Positions 31,059 through 38,144 of a stretch of 61,583 nucleotides of DNA are shown one piece after another. The translations under genes and the position numbers were made by a program. The stretch covers positions 1 to 61,583 of the forward strand of contig NZ_NOKT01000042.1 of NCBI RefSeq assembly GCF_002237655.1, read 5' to 3'. This stretch comes from Streptomyces sp. XY006 (GTDB lineage Bacteria; Actinomycetota; Actinomycetes; Streptomycetales; Streptomycetaceae). Below the pieces are notes generated by a model. The model had not been told where the DNA came from. It did not search any database and saw nothing but the letters and a program-made list of their open reading frames with translations. Position 1 is the stretch's first letter; each line of letters opens with the position of its first letter.

Positions 31059-32668
31059 ACGAGGCCCTGCCCGACGTACCCGAAGTCCGCGTGGTCGGTC
31101 TTCCCCAGCTCACGTCGGGCTTCGACCTTGTCGATCGGCTCGATCTGCCCATGCACCTCAAGGTGCACGGGCCGCTCGAGCCGATGGGCGGCGAGCAGCT
31201 CGCGCAACTCGCCGAACGCATCAACCTCAAGGGCCGCGGCGGCGCGGGCTTCCCCTTCCACAAGAAGCTGCGCTCGGTCGCCGAGGCGGCGATCAAGCGC
31301 GGCGTCCGGCCGGTCGTCGTCGTCAACGGCAGTGAGGACGAACCGGCCTGCCGCAAGGACACGGTGCTGATCAACCGCGCCCCGCATCTCATCCTGGACG
31401 GCGCGCTGCTGTGCGCCGAGGCCCTGGGTGCCCGCACGCTCGTGGTGGGGGTCACCCGGGAGTCGACCCAGCGCTCCATGGAGGCCGCGCTCGCCGAGCG
31501 CGGCCTCAGCAACGGCCGCCGGTCGGCCCTGCGCGCCCGCGTGCAGCGCAACCCGGTCCGGATGGTCACCGGCGCGGCCGCGTCGCTGATCCGCTCGATC
31601 GACGGCGGCCCGGCCGTGCCGCCCGGCCGCAAGGTCAGCGCCTCGCAGAACGGCGTCGGCGGCGCGCCCACCCTGCTGTCCAACGCCGAGACCTTCGCCC
31701 AGCTGGCCATCGCCGCCCGCATCGGCCCGGAGCGCTACGGCAACACCGGCCTGTACGACGAGCCGGGCACGGTCATGCTCACGGTCTCCGGTGCGGTCGC
31801 CCGCCCCATGGTGATCGAGGTCCCCACGGGCGTGCCGCTGCGCTACGTCCTGCAGCTGGCCGGCGCCCCGCCGGTGCCGCAGGGCGTGCTCACCGGCGGC
31901 TACCACGGCAAGTGGATCGACGCCGCGACGGTGAACGAGGCGATCGTCTCCCGCAACTCCCTGGACGCGGTGGGCGGTTCCCTCGGCGCCGGGGCCATCC
32001 TGCCGATCAGTCAGGACACCTGCCCGCTGGGCGAGTCGCTGCGGGTCGCCCAGTGGCTGGCCGAGGAGAGCGCGGGCCAGTGCGGCCCCTGCTACCTCGG
32101 CCTGCCGGCCGCCGCGCGCGGCATGGAGGACATCCTCAACGGCGGCGGACCGGCCGCCCTGGAGGCGCTCAAGCAGGTCGCCAAGAACGTGAAGCGGCGC
32201 GGCGCCTGCTCCCACCCGGACGGCTCCGCGATGTTCCTGGAGTCGACCATCAAGGCGTTCACGGACGACCTGGCCGCCCATGTCCTCGGCAACGGCTGCG
32301 GACGGCGCGTGGAGGGCGTTCTGCCGCTCTTCGAGGGAGGCAGGGCCCCGACGGGCATCCCGGGCGGCGGCGAGTCCGAGGAGGACGGCCCGAGCCGTCA
32401 GAAGATCTACGTCGACTGGACGCTCTGCCGGGGCCACGGCCTGTGCGCGGACATCCTCCCCGAGGTGTTCCAGCTGGGCGCCGACGGCTTCCCGACCGTG
32501 GCCCAGGCGCAGGTGCCGCGGTACGCCGAGGCCAAGGCTCTACGCGCGGTGCGTCGCTGCCCGGCGCTGGCCCTGCGCATCGAGGAGGACACCCGCGGGC
32601 AAGGCGCGCCGTCGCGCAACCTCCCGGTGCTCTCCCAGGGCCGCGGCCGCCGCGCCCTCGGCCGCTAG
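31055..32668 (+). CDS. NuoF-like FMN/NADH-binding protein fused to a single-cluster ferredoxin
   Basis: 537 residues. Residues 1-430 resemble complex I subunit NuoF: the NADH/FMN glycine motif KGRGGAGFPFHKK, NGSEDEPACRKD, a SLBB-like region and a C-terminal cluster site. The cluster motif reads AGQCGPC (Ala340, Cys343, Cys346) plus Cys385, where NuoF has CGxCxPC plus Cys, so one of the four ligands is missing. Residues 450-510 form a ferredoxin of the C-x2-x-x2-C...CP type (Cys458, His461, Cys464, Cys502) with His in the variable position. No other complex I gene is near. Its operon partner is a predicted bis-heme membrane protein, which suggests NADH-driven electron transfer into or across the membrane. 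Confidence 0.85.
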   Translation: MNEALPDVPEVRVVGLPQLTSGFDLVDRLDLPMHLKVHGPLEPMGGEQLAQLAERINLKGRGGAGFPFHKKLRSVAEAAIKRGVRPVVVVNGSEDEPACRKDTVLINRAPHLILDGALLCAEALGARTLVVGVTRESTQRSMEAALAERGLSNGRRSALRARVQRNPVRMVTGAAASLIRSIDGGPAVPPGRKVSASQNGVGGAPTLLSNAETFAQLAIAARIGPERYGNTGLYDEPGTVMLTVSGAVARPMVIEVPTGVPLRYVLQLAGAPPVPQGVLTGGYHGKWIDAATVNEAIVSRNSLDAVGGSLGAGAILPISQDTCPLGESLRVAQWLAEESAGQCGPCYLGLPAAARGMEDILNGGGPAALEALKQVAKNVKRRGACSHPDGSAMFLESTIKAFTDDLAAHVLGNGCGRRVEGVLPLFEGGRAPTGIPGGGESEEDGPSRQKIYVDWTLCRGHGLCADILPEVFQLGADGFPTVAQAQVPRYAEAKALRAVRRCPALALRIEEDTRGQGAPSRNLPVLSQGRGRRALGR

Positions 32669-32679
32669 GCGCACACACG

Positions 32680-32719
32680 GCGTACGGCGGGCTTCCCTGC
32701 GGGGAGGCCCGCCGTACGC
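32680..32719 (+). terminator. Terminator of the redox operon
   Basis: 18-bp stem with one G-U pair (arms 32680-32697 and 32702-32719, core CGTACGGCGGGC) and a TGCG loop, 12 bp after the stop. Confidence 0.85.
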
Positions 32720-32750
32720 GTACCCGCGCCGGACGAGACGGGTACGACAA

Positions 32751-32785
32751 GAAGGCGGGCCATCCGGATCGGATGGCCCGCCTTC
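32751..32785. terminator. Terminator downstream of tRNA-Ala copy 1
   Basis: Perfect 15-bp stem GAAGGCGGGCCATCC / GGATGGCCCGCCTTC with a five-base loop, ten bases beyond the tRNA 3' end. Works in either direction between convergent units. Confidence 0.85.
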
Positions 32786-32795
32786 TCATCTGCTG

Positions 32796-32868
32796 TGGAG
32801 CTAAGGAGAATTGAACTCCTGACCTCCTGCATGCCATGCAGGCGCTCTACCAACTGAGCTATAGCCCC
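32796..32868 (-). tRNA. tRNA-Ala(GGC), copy 1
   Basis: 73-nt cloverleaf: acceptor GGGGCTA / TAGCTCC including the G3-U70 pair that identifies tRNA-Ala, D arm GCTC/GAGC, anticodon stem CCTGC/GCAGG with loop ATGGCAT (anticodon GGC), and T arm AGGAG-TTCAATT-CTCCT. The CCA end is not encoded. Identical in all 73 bases to the second copy. Confidence 0.97.
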
Positions 32869-32908
32869 TTGCGGTGTTGCCTTCGGGTTTTTCCCGGCGG
32901 CGACGCCA

Positions 32909-32938
32909 ACTTTACTGGTCCTGCGGGCCCAACACCAA
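32909..32938 (-). promoter_or_regulatory. Promoter of tRNA-Ala copy 1
   Basis: TTGGTG, 18-bp spacer, TAAAGT on the minus strand. The second tRNA copy has the same TAAAGT -10 box with the same spacing. Confidence 0.65.
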
Positions 32939-32986
32939 ATCGGTTTCCTGGTGCCCGATATGACCGATTTGCCCCTCCTTCTCGTC

Positions 32987-33220
32987 TCAGGCCGTCACGA
33001 ACGAGTAGAACCGCTTGAGCGTGCAGTGCTCCTCCAGAAGCCGGCCGTAGATCGGCTCGCCCTCCAGCTCGCGGTACGTCTCGATCGGGTCGCCTTTTAT
33101 GATCAGCGCCCGCGCGCACTCCTCGCACCAGTACTGGTAGTCGGGATTGATCGGCTCCATGTCGCGGACGATCGGAGTCCCGCTGCCGCACCAGTCGCAC
33201 TTCCGCCTGTGTGCACCCAT
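32987..33220 (-). CDS. Small zinc-ribbon protein
   Basis: Protein of 77 residues with two Cys pairs: CDWC near the N-terminus (residues 8-11) and CEEC after YQYW, likely binding one zinc. The rest is polar (LIIKGDPIETYRELEGEPIY). Function unknown. GGAG lies seven bases before the ATG and overlaps the end of the upstream zinc-ribbon gene, three bases away, so the two are coupled. Confidence 0.8.
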   Translation of the reverse strand: MGAHRRKCDWCGSGTPIVRDMEPINPDYQYWCEECARALIIKGDPIETYRELEGEPIYGRLLEEHCTLKRFYSFVTA

Positions 33221-33223
33221 CGA

Positions 33224-33397
33224 TCAGCTCCAGCTGTGGCCGCAGGCCGTGCACACGTAGGAGATCCCGCCGTTGTCGCCGAGCATCTGGGCCACGTGCG
33301 CGGATCCGCAGGAAGGGCAGCTGAGGCGGGTGGACAGGTCCCGTGTCAACGCTGCTCCGAGGAGGTGGTCGACCTCCTCGAGGATGCTCGCAGGCAT
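33224..33397 (-). CDS. Very small zinc-ribbon protein
   Basis: Protein of 57 residues: a short helix (ILEEVDHLLGAALTRDLSTR) followed by a zinc ribbon with CPSC and CTACGHSWS. The ATG at 33397 has GGAGGAG five bases upstream; a longer in-frame start is less likely. The C-terminal half looks like ribbons found in RNA polymerase-associated factors, but no specific family is claimed. First gene of a two-gene unit placed between two identical tRNA genes. Confidence 0.78.
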   Translation of the reverse strand: MPASILEEVDHLLGAALTRDLSTRLSCPSCGSAHVAQMLGDNGGISYVCTACGHSWS

Positions 33398-33563
33398 CGG
33401 TGCTCCTCCCGTCGGGCCGCGCCCCCTTCCGGCCGTTTGATTCTGCCACGGCCGGGCCAATACGGTCAGCGACGCCTCAGTACCAGTCCGGACACGGCAG
33501 TCGTCGCGACCGTAGAGGTATACGCCTCGACGGGGCCGAGTGACTCAACAGCGGGCACGAAAA

Positions 33564-33590
33564 ATCCCGCCCCCTGGACGGGAACGGGAT
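33564..33590 (-). terminator. Intrinsic terminator of tRNA-Ala copy 2
   Basis: 11-bp stem ATCCCGTTCCC / GGGGGCGGGAT (two G-U pairs) with a five-base loop, followed by UUUUU on the minus strand. Confidence 0.85.
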
Positions 33591-33597
33591 CTTGACG

Positions 33598-33670
33598 TGG
33601 AGCTAAGGAGAATTGAACTCCTGACCTCCTGCATGCCATGCAGGCGCTCTACCAACTGAGCTATAGCCCC
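33598..33670 (-). tRNA. tRNA-Ala(GGC), copy 2
   Basis: Same 73-nt sequence as the copy at 32796, 802 bp away and in the same orientation, with anticodon GGC, the G3-U70 pair and no encoded CCA. The flanks of the two copies are unrelated apart from the matching -10 boxes. Confidence 0.97.
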
Positions 33671-33707
33671 TCTTGTTCCTTCCCGGCGGGCCGGGCGAAC
33701 AAGAAGA

Positions 33708-33737
33708 ACTTTAGCCTGCGACCTGCCGGAAAGTGAA
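33708..33737 (-). promoter_or_regulatory. Promoter of tRNA-Ala copy 2
   Basis: TTCACT, 18-bp spacer, TAAAGT on the minus strand, about 38 bp before the tRNA 5' end. Confidence 0.65.
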
Positions 33738-33745
33738 ATCCGGGG

Positions 33746-34411
33746 TCAGTCGTCGTCGCCCAGCACCGGTTCCGGCAGCGTGCCGGCGTTGTGCTCCAGC
33801 AGCCGCCAGCCGCGGGCGCCTTCGCCGAGCACGGACCAGCAGCAGTTGGAGAGTCCGCCGAGGCTCTCCCAGTTGTGCGGCTGCAGGCCGAGGAGCCGGC
33901 CGATGGTGGTGCGGATGGTGCCGCCGTGGCTGACCACGACGAGCGTGCCGTCCTCGGGGAGCTTGTCGGCGTGCCGGAGGACCACGGGGGCGGCGCGGTC
34001 GGCCACCTCGGTCTCCAGTTCGCCACCGCCGCGGCGCACGGGCTCGCCGCGCTTCCAGGCGGCGTACTCCTCGCCGTGCCGGGCGATGATCTCCTCGTGC
34101 GTCAGGCCCTGCCAGACGCCCGCGTAGGTCTCGCGCAGGGCCTCGTCGTGGGTGACCTCCAGGCCGGTGAGGGCGGCGAGCTCGGCGGCCGTGCGCGCGG
34201 CCCGCCGCAGGTCGGAGGCGACGATCGCGTCCGGCTTCAGGGACACGAGCAGCCGGGCGGCGCGGCGCGCCTGGGCGACACCGGTCTCGGTGAGCTCGAC
34301 GTCCGTGGTGCCCTGGAAGCGGCGCTCCACGTTCCACGAGGTCTGGCCGTGCCGCCACAGGATGATGCGGCGGCCGCGGCCCGGCGTGGCGGCCTCGCCG
34401 GCGGCGCTCAC
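33746..34411 (-). CDS. Histidine phosphatase (phosphoglycerate mutase-like) family protein
   Basis: Protein of 221 residues with the catalytic histidine motif LWRHGQTSWN, the second-histidine motif VVVSHGGTIRTT and a Glu in LRETYAGVWQG. The family includes cofactor-dependent mutases and many unrelated phosphatases; substrate unknown. The GTG start overlaps the rsfS stop by four bases (GTGA). A phosphatase gene after rsfS is a recurring actinobacterial arrangement. Confidence 0.9.
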   Translation of the reverse strand: MSAAGEAATPGRGRRIILWRHGQTSWNVERRFQGTTDVELTETGVAQARRAARLLVSLKPDAIVASDLRRAARTAAELAALTGLEVTHDEALRETYAGVWQGLTHEEIIARHGEEYAAWKRGEPVRRGGGELETEVADRAAPVVLRHADKLPEDGTLVVVSHGGTIRTTIGRLLGLQPHNWESLGGLSNCCWSVLGEGARGWRLLEHNAGTLPEPVLGDDD

Positions 34412-34854
34412 CGCCAGTCTCCGTCCAGCTCCGCCGCCTCCTCGGCCGCCTGCAGCTTGGCGTGTTCCTCGGCCTTGCCGCGCGTGGCCTTGGCGTCCTC
34501 GGGCAGGTCGAGCTCGGGGCAGTCCTTCCACAGCCGCTCCAGGGCGTAGAAGACGCGCTCCTCGCTGTGCTGGACGTGGACGACGATGTCGACGTAGTCG
34601 AGCAGGATCCAGCGGGCGTCGCGGTCGCCCTCGCGGCGCACGGGCTTCGCGCCGAGCTCCTTCTGGAGGCGCTCCTCGATCTCGTCGACGATCGACTTGA
34701 CCTGGCGGTCGTTGGGCGCGGAGGCCAGCAGGAAGGCGTCCGTGATGGACAGCACGTCGCTGACGTCGTAGGCGACGATGTCGTGCGCCAGCTTGTCGGC
34801 GGCCGCCTGGGCGGCGGTGGTGATGAGCTCCTGGGAGCGGTCGGTCACGGTCAC
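34408..34854 (-). CDS. rsfS: Ribosomal silencing factor RsfS
   Basis: Binds ribosomal protein uL14 and blocks 30S-50S joining when nutrients are low. The 148-residue protein has the DUF143 core: ITDAFLLASAPNDRQVKSIV and WILLDYVDIVVHVQHSEERV, plus a charged C-terminal tail. GTG start. It is in the usual nadD - LCP gene - rsfS order. Confidence 0.95.
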   Translation of the reverse strand: MTVTDRSQELITTAAQAAADKLAHDIVAYDVSDVLSITDAFLLASAPNDRQVKSIVDEIEERLQKELGAKPVRREGDRDARWILLDYVDIVVHVQHSEERVFYALERLWKDCPELDLPEDAKATRGKAEEHAKLQAAEEAAELDGDWR

Positions 34855-34958
34855 TACAAGGCTTTCGGTCGGCGGTCGTTTGTCCTCAAGGGTCTCACGG
34901 ACCGCCGTGCGCCCCCCACGCGATTACGGGGATCACGTGGGGGGCGGGCGCGCGCCGC

Positions 34959-36674
34959 CTAGCCGGCCGAGGGCTTGAAGTCCTGGCCGAGGACCACCGC
35001 GACGTCGGCGCTCGCCGAGATCCTGCCCCGGGCGACGGAGCTCTCGGGCAGTCCGAGCGTCTTGGCCACCTCGATGGCGTTCGTCTTGCCGGCGGCGTCG
35101 GCGTAGACGACCTTCGAGGTGGAGCCGGCCGCCGCCGTGCCGCCCTCCAGGAACGTGAAGCCGCCGTTGAGGAGCACCACGCGGGCCTTCTCGGTGTTGT
35201 CCTGGACGCCGGTGGCGTTCTGGACGGAGACGCTGACGGCGGCGTCCTTGTCGGGGCTCTTGGCGGTGCCGCCGAGGACGTTGCGGACGATGCCGGCGCC
35301 GGTCTGGGCGCTGAGCGTGCCGTCGCTCCGCACCGGCAGCAGGTCCGTGCGGTAGTCGCCGCCCTTGGCGAGGTCGGCGAGCCCGGCGAGGAAGGTGCCG
35401 AGGTCCTTGTCCGTCAGGGACGGGTCGAGGATCTGCGCCAGGGTCTGGACGGTGGTGGTCGCGGCCCCCGGGTCGGAGGACATCTTGCGCAGCACGCCCT
35501 GCATGACCTGCCCGAACCGCTCCAGCTGGGCGTTCTGGGCCTCGCCGGGGGCGCGGTAGGTGGCGTAGGCGACGGCCATCTTGCCGCTGAGCGTCTGGTC
35601 CCGGCCCTTGTTGACCAGGGGCGCCTCGCCCTTCTTCTTGGCCGCGGGGTCGGGGACGTCGGTGTTGGTGTCGACGTCGATGTTGCCGACGAGGTCGACG
35701 AGGTTCTGCAGGTAGGGGGTGTCCAGGCGCCAGGTGCCCTGGATGTCGGTGCCGAGGACCGTGTCGAGCGCGGCGCGGGTGCCGTCGGAGCCGTCGTCCT
35801 CGACCGACTTGGCGAGGGTCGTCGTGGTGCCGTCGTCGCTGGTCAGGGCGAGCGAGTTGGGCAGCAGGACGGTGGTGCCCCGCTTGGTCGTGGTGTTGTC
35901 GACGAGGAGGGCCGTGGCCGTGCCGTCGCCCTTGGTGTCGTGCAGGTGGACGACGATGACGTCCCGCTTCTGGGCGCCGGCCGCCGTCGCCGTGCCCGTC
36001 GCGGAGTCGTCGGAGGACAGGCCGGGCAGCTTCCCCGCGTACCAGAGGTAGCCGACGCCGCCGGCCGCGACGAGCGCCAGGACGACGGCCAGGGCGACGA
36101 TCCGGCTGCGGGCGCGGCGCCGGGCCTCCTCGCGGCGCTCGGTGCGGTTCTCGGTGAACTTCAGCCAGTCGATGACGTCTTCGGAGTTGTCGTCCGGTTC
36201 CTCGACGAAGGCGAACTGCTCGGTGTGGTACTCCCGGTCGGCGTGCTCCGGGCCGGTGTCCGGCTCCCGGCCGGTGTCCTGCTCCCTGCCCGCGGGACCG
36301 GCCTGCTGCGGGATGTGCGCGGTCTGCCCAGCGGCACGCGCCTGCCCGTAGGGGTCCTGGTGGGCGCCCTGCGCCGGGCCGCCCTGGTGGGTCCCGGAGG
36401 CGTACGGGTCGTAGCCGTACGGCGCGGCGGACTGCTGCTGTCCCGCGCCGTAGTCGTACGCGGGCGGCTGCTGCTGCCCGCCCGTGGCGTAGGGGTCGTA
36501 GCCGTAGCCCTGCTGGTGCTGCTGGTGCTGCTGGGCGTACGGGTCGTAGGTCTGCTGCTGGGTCTGCTGGGGCCGGACCTGCCGGTAGACCGGCTGTCCG
36601 TACTCGTCGTAGCCGACGAGCTCGTACTGGTCGGCGCCGTAGCCCGCGGCCCCCGCGTCGTATCGGTCGTTCAC
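34959..36674 (-). CDS. LytR-CpsA-Psr-like membrane protein with LytR_C domain
   Basis: Protein of 571 residues. A Gln/Tyr/Pro-rich cytoplasmic region (residues 1-140) holds four copies of a YDPYA-type motif; a membrane helix follows (IVALAVVLALVAAGGVGYLW), then a divergent extracellular LCP domain and a C-terminal LytR_C domain (VSVQNATGVQDNTEKARVVL). LCP enzymes attach phosphate-linked polymers to peptidoglycan. Only the late LCP segment (AVAYATYRAPGEAQNAQLER) is recognisable here and the usual Arg and Asp residues of the pyrophosphate site are not obvious, so it may bind rather than ligate. GTG start with AGAGGGG upstream. It starts 16 bp after the nadD stop. Confidence 0.85.
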   Translation of the reverse strand: MNDRYDAGAAGYGADQYELVGYDEYGQPVYRQVRPQQTQQQTYDPYAQQHQQHQQGYGYDPYATGGQQQPPAYDYGAGQQQSAAPYGYDPYASGTHQGGPAQGAHQDPYGQARAAGQTAHIPQQAGPAGREQDTGREPDTGPEHADREYHTEQFAFVEEPDDNSEDVIDWLKFTENRTERREEARRRARSRIVALAVVLALVAAGGVGYLWYAGKLPGLSSDDSATGTATAAGAQKRDVIVVHLHDTKGDGTATALLVDNTTTKRGTTVLLPNSLALTSDDGTTTTLAKSVEDDGSDGTRAALDTVLGTDIQGTWRLDTPYLQNLVDLVGNIDVDTNTDVPDPAAKKKGEAPLVNKGRDQTLSGKMAVAYATYRAPGEAQNAQLERFGQVMQGVLRKMSSDPGAATTTVQTLAQILDPSLTDKDLGTFLAGLADLAKGGDYRTDLLPVRSDGTLSAQTGAGIVRNVLGGTAKSPDKDAAVSVSVQNATGVQDNTEKARVVLLNGGFTFLEGGTAAAGSTSKVVYADAAGKTNAIEVAKTLGLPESSVARGRISASADVAVVLGQDFKPSAG

Positions 36675-36690
36675 CGGTGCCCCTCTCGGC

Positions 36691-37434
36691 TCACTCGCCG
36701 CGGTACAGCTCGCGCTTGTCGATATAGCGCACGACTCCGTCCGGCACCAGGTACCAGATGGGGTCGCCCTTGGCGACTCTCGCACGGCAGTCGGTCGAGG
36801 AGATGGCCAGGGCGGGAACCTCCACGAGAGAGACACCGCCCTCGGGCAGTCCCGCGTCGTCCAGGTGGTGGCCCGGCCGGGTGGCGCCGATGAAGTGCGC
36901 GAGGGAGAACAGCTCCTCGCTGTCGCGCCAGGTCAGGATCTGGGCGAGGGCGTCGGCGCCGGTGATGAAGAACAGGTCCGTGTCCGGGTTGAGCGCGCGC
37001 AGGTCGCGCAGGGTGTCCACGGTGTAGGTGGGGCCGCCGCGGTCGATGTCGATGCGGCTCACGGAGAACTGCGGGTTCTCGGCGGTCGCGATGACCGTCA
37101 TCAGATAGCGGTCCTCGGCCGGGGAGACGCTGCGGTGGCTCTTCTGCCAGGGCTGGCCGGTCGGCACGAAGACCACCTCGTCGAGGTGGAACGCCGCGGC
37201 GACCTCGCTCGCGGCCACCAGGTGCCCGTGGTGGATCGGGTCGAAGGTGCCGCCCATGACGCCCAGGCGGCGCTTGCCCGGCTGCGCCGGGCTCTTGCCG
37301 GGGCCGTCGATCTGGCGGGTCGCCGTGGCGGCACGGCGGGGCGCCGAGTGTCGCTCGGTGCCGCTCGCCGTGTCCGGTGCCGGGTCGTGCGGCGTCTCGT
37401 TCGCCGGACCGGTAGGCATGTCCTGCTCTCCCAT
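36691..37434 (-). CDS. nadD: Nicotinate-nucleotide adenylyltransferase
   Basis: Makes deamido-NAD from nicotinate mononucleotide and ATP. Motifs: GVMGGTFDPIHHGHL (nucleotide-binding H-x-G-H) and the C-terminal ISSTDCRAR. The 247-residue protein has an N-terminal extension of about 50 residues before the core, rich in Pro/Ala/Thr. The ATG at 37434 is nearly leaderless (TAGGGT, eight bases); an ATG five codons later has GGGAG upstream and is an alternative. First gene of the nadD - LCP - rsfS - phosphatase series. Confidence 0.95.
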   Translation of the reverse strand: MGEQDMPTGPANETPHDPAPDTASGTERHSAPRRAATATRQIDGPGKSPAQPGKRRLGVMGGTFDPIHHGHLVAASEVAAAFHLDEVVFVPTGQPWQKSHRSVSPAEDRYLMTVIATAENPQFSVSRIDIDRGGPTYTVDTLRDLRALNPDTDLFFITGADALAQILTWRDSEELFSLAHFIGATRPGHHLDDAGLPEGGVSLVEVPALAISSTDCRARVAKGDPIWYLVPDGVVRYIDKRELYRGE

Positions 37435-37442
37435 GCGTGCAG

Positions 37443-37448
37443 ACCCTA
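37443..37448 (-). promoter_or_regulatory. -10 box of nadD
   Basis: TAGGGT on the minus strand, eight bases before the ATG, giving a predicted two-base leader. Confidence 0.4.
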
Positions 37449-37519
37449 CCGGCCCTGCCTGAGGGCTCCGGCCGCCCCCGTGGTCCCCTGGGCACTCCGC
37501 GCGGGGTGCCCTGCCGGGC

Positions 37520-37684
37520 TCAGCGGTCGCGGTTGAAGCGGGTGGTGATCCACAGCAGGAGCAGCAGGATGAAGAGGGCGGCGCCACCGGTGAGGTAGGG
37601 GCTGAGGCTCTCGTGGTTTCCGCCGTGCTCCTCGCCCTCGGCGGCGAGGGTGACCAACTGGGCAGCGGTGCTGTGGAAGCTCAT
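37520..37684 (-). CDS. Small single-helix membrane protein (54 aa)
   Basis: Encodes MSFHSTAAQLVTLAAEGEEH followed by a Gly/Asn/Pro turn, one membrane helix (GGAALFILLLLLWITT) and a short basic tail RFNRDR, so it is probably N-out with the tail inside. It has typical codon bias. The ribosome site is weak. Unknown function; 85 bp upstream of nadD on the same strand. Confidence 0.7.
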   Translation of the reverse strand: MSFHSTAAQLVTLAAEGEEHGGNHESLSPYLTGGAALFILLLLLWITTRFNRDR

Positions 37685-37860
37685 CTTCGGCAGGACCTAT
37701 CGCGTGTGGGCGGGTTAAAGACGTCGGCTCATCGTAAGCGGGCGCCTCGGCCGCGATCACCCCGACTCCGCCTGTTGGTGCGCGTGAGTCCCGCGGCCCG
37801 CGACCGCCTGCCCGCGCCGGCCCGGTCCCGGGGGCCCGGCGGGGGAACCTTCGCGCCGCC

Positions 37861-38019
37861 TCAGTCGTCCTTCCGTCTGTAGCCGCGCAGCAGGAACCAC
37901 GCGGTCACCGCACAGCCCACGATCATCACGAGCAGAACGATCCGGAGGATCCCCGGCCCCCCTTGCCGGTCGGCGGCGCTCGCGGCCTCGGCGAGCCAGG
38001 CGGCGGGGTGGTGCTCCAT
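37861..38019 (-). CDS. Small single-helix membrane protein (52 aa)
   Basis: Starts MEHHPAAWLAEAASAADRQG, followed by one membrane helix (ILRIVLLVMIVGCAVTAWFL) and a basic end LRGYRRKDD. AGAGGA about ten bases before the ATG. Same layout as the 54-residue protein downstream (short polar N-terminus, one helix, basic tail), but no clear sequence identity. Divergent from the M48 peptidase gene. Confidence 0.65.
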   Translation of the reverse strand: MEHHPAAWLAEAASAADRQGGPGILRIVLLVMIVGCAVTAWFLLRGYRRKDD

Positions 38020-38063
38020 GACGGTGGTTCCTCTCGCTGTACTGCCCGACCACCGTAACTCCG

Positions 38064-38069
38064 CCTAGG
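38064..38069 (+). promoter_or_regulatory. Candidate -10 box of the M48 peptidase gene
   Basis: TAGGCT on the plus strand, with a leader of about 70 nt before the ATG at 38145. Confidence 0.35.
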
Positions 38070-38144
38070 CTGGGCTCAGCCTCGGGGAAGCAAAGGGCCG
38101 CACAAGGGGCCGCAAAGGTCATCCAGACGCACATGGGGGAAGAC

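Noticed and set aside
31055..32668. Part of a complex I (nuo) operon
   Set aside because: No other nuo gene is adjacent, the cluster motif is altered and a ferredoxin is fused, so it is a separate redox protein.
32796..33670. tRNA genes as an integration (att) site of a mobile element
   Set aside because: Both tRNAs are complete, and no integrase, excisionase or composition shift lies between or beside them.
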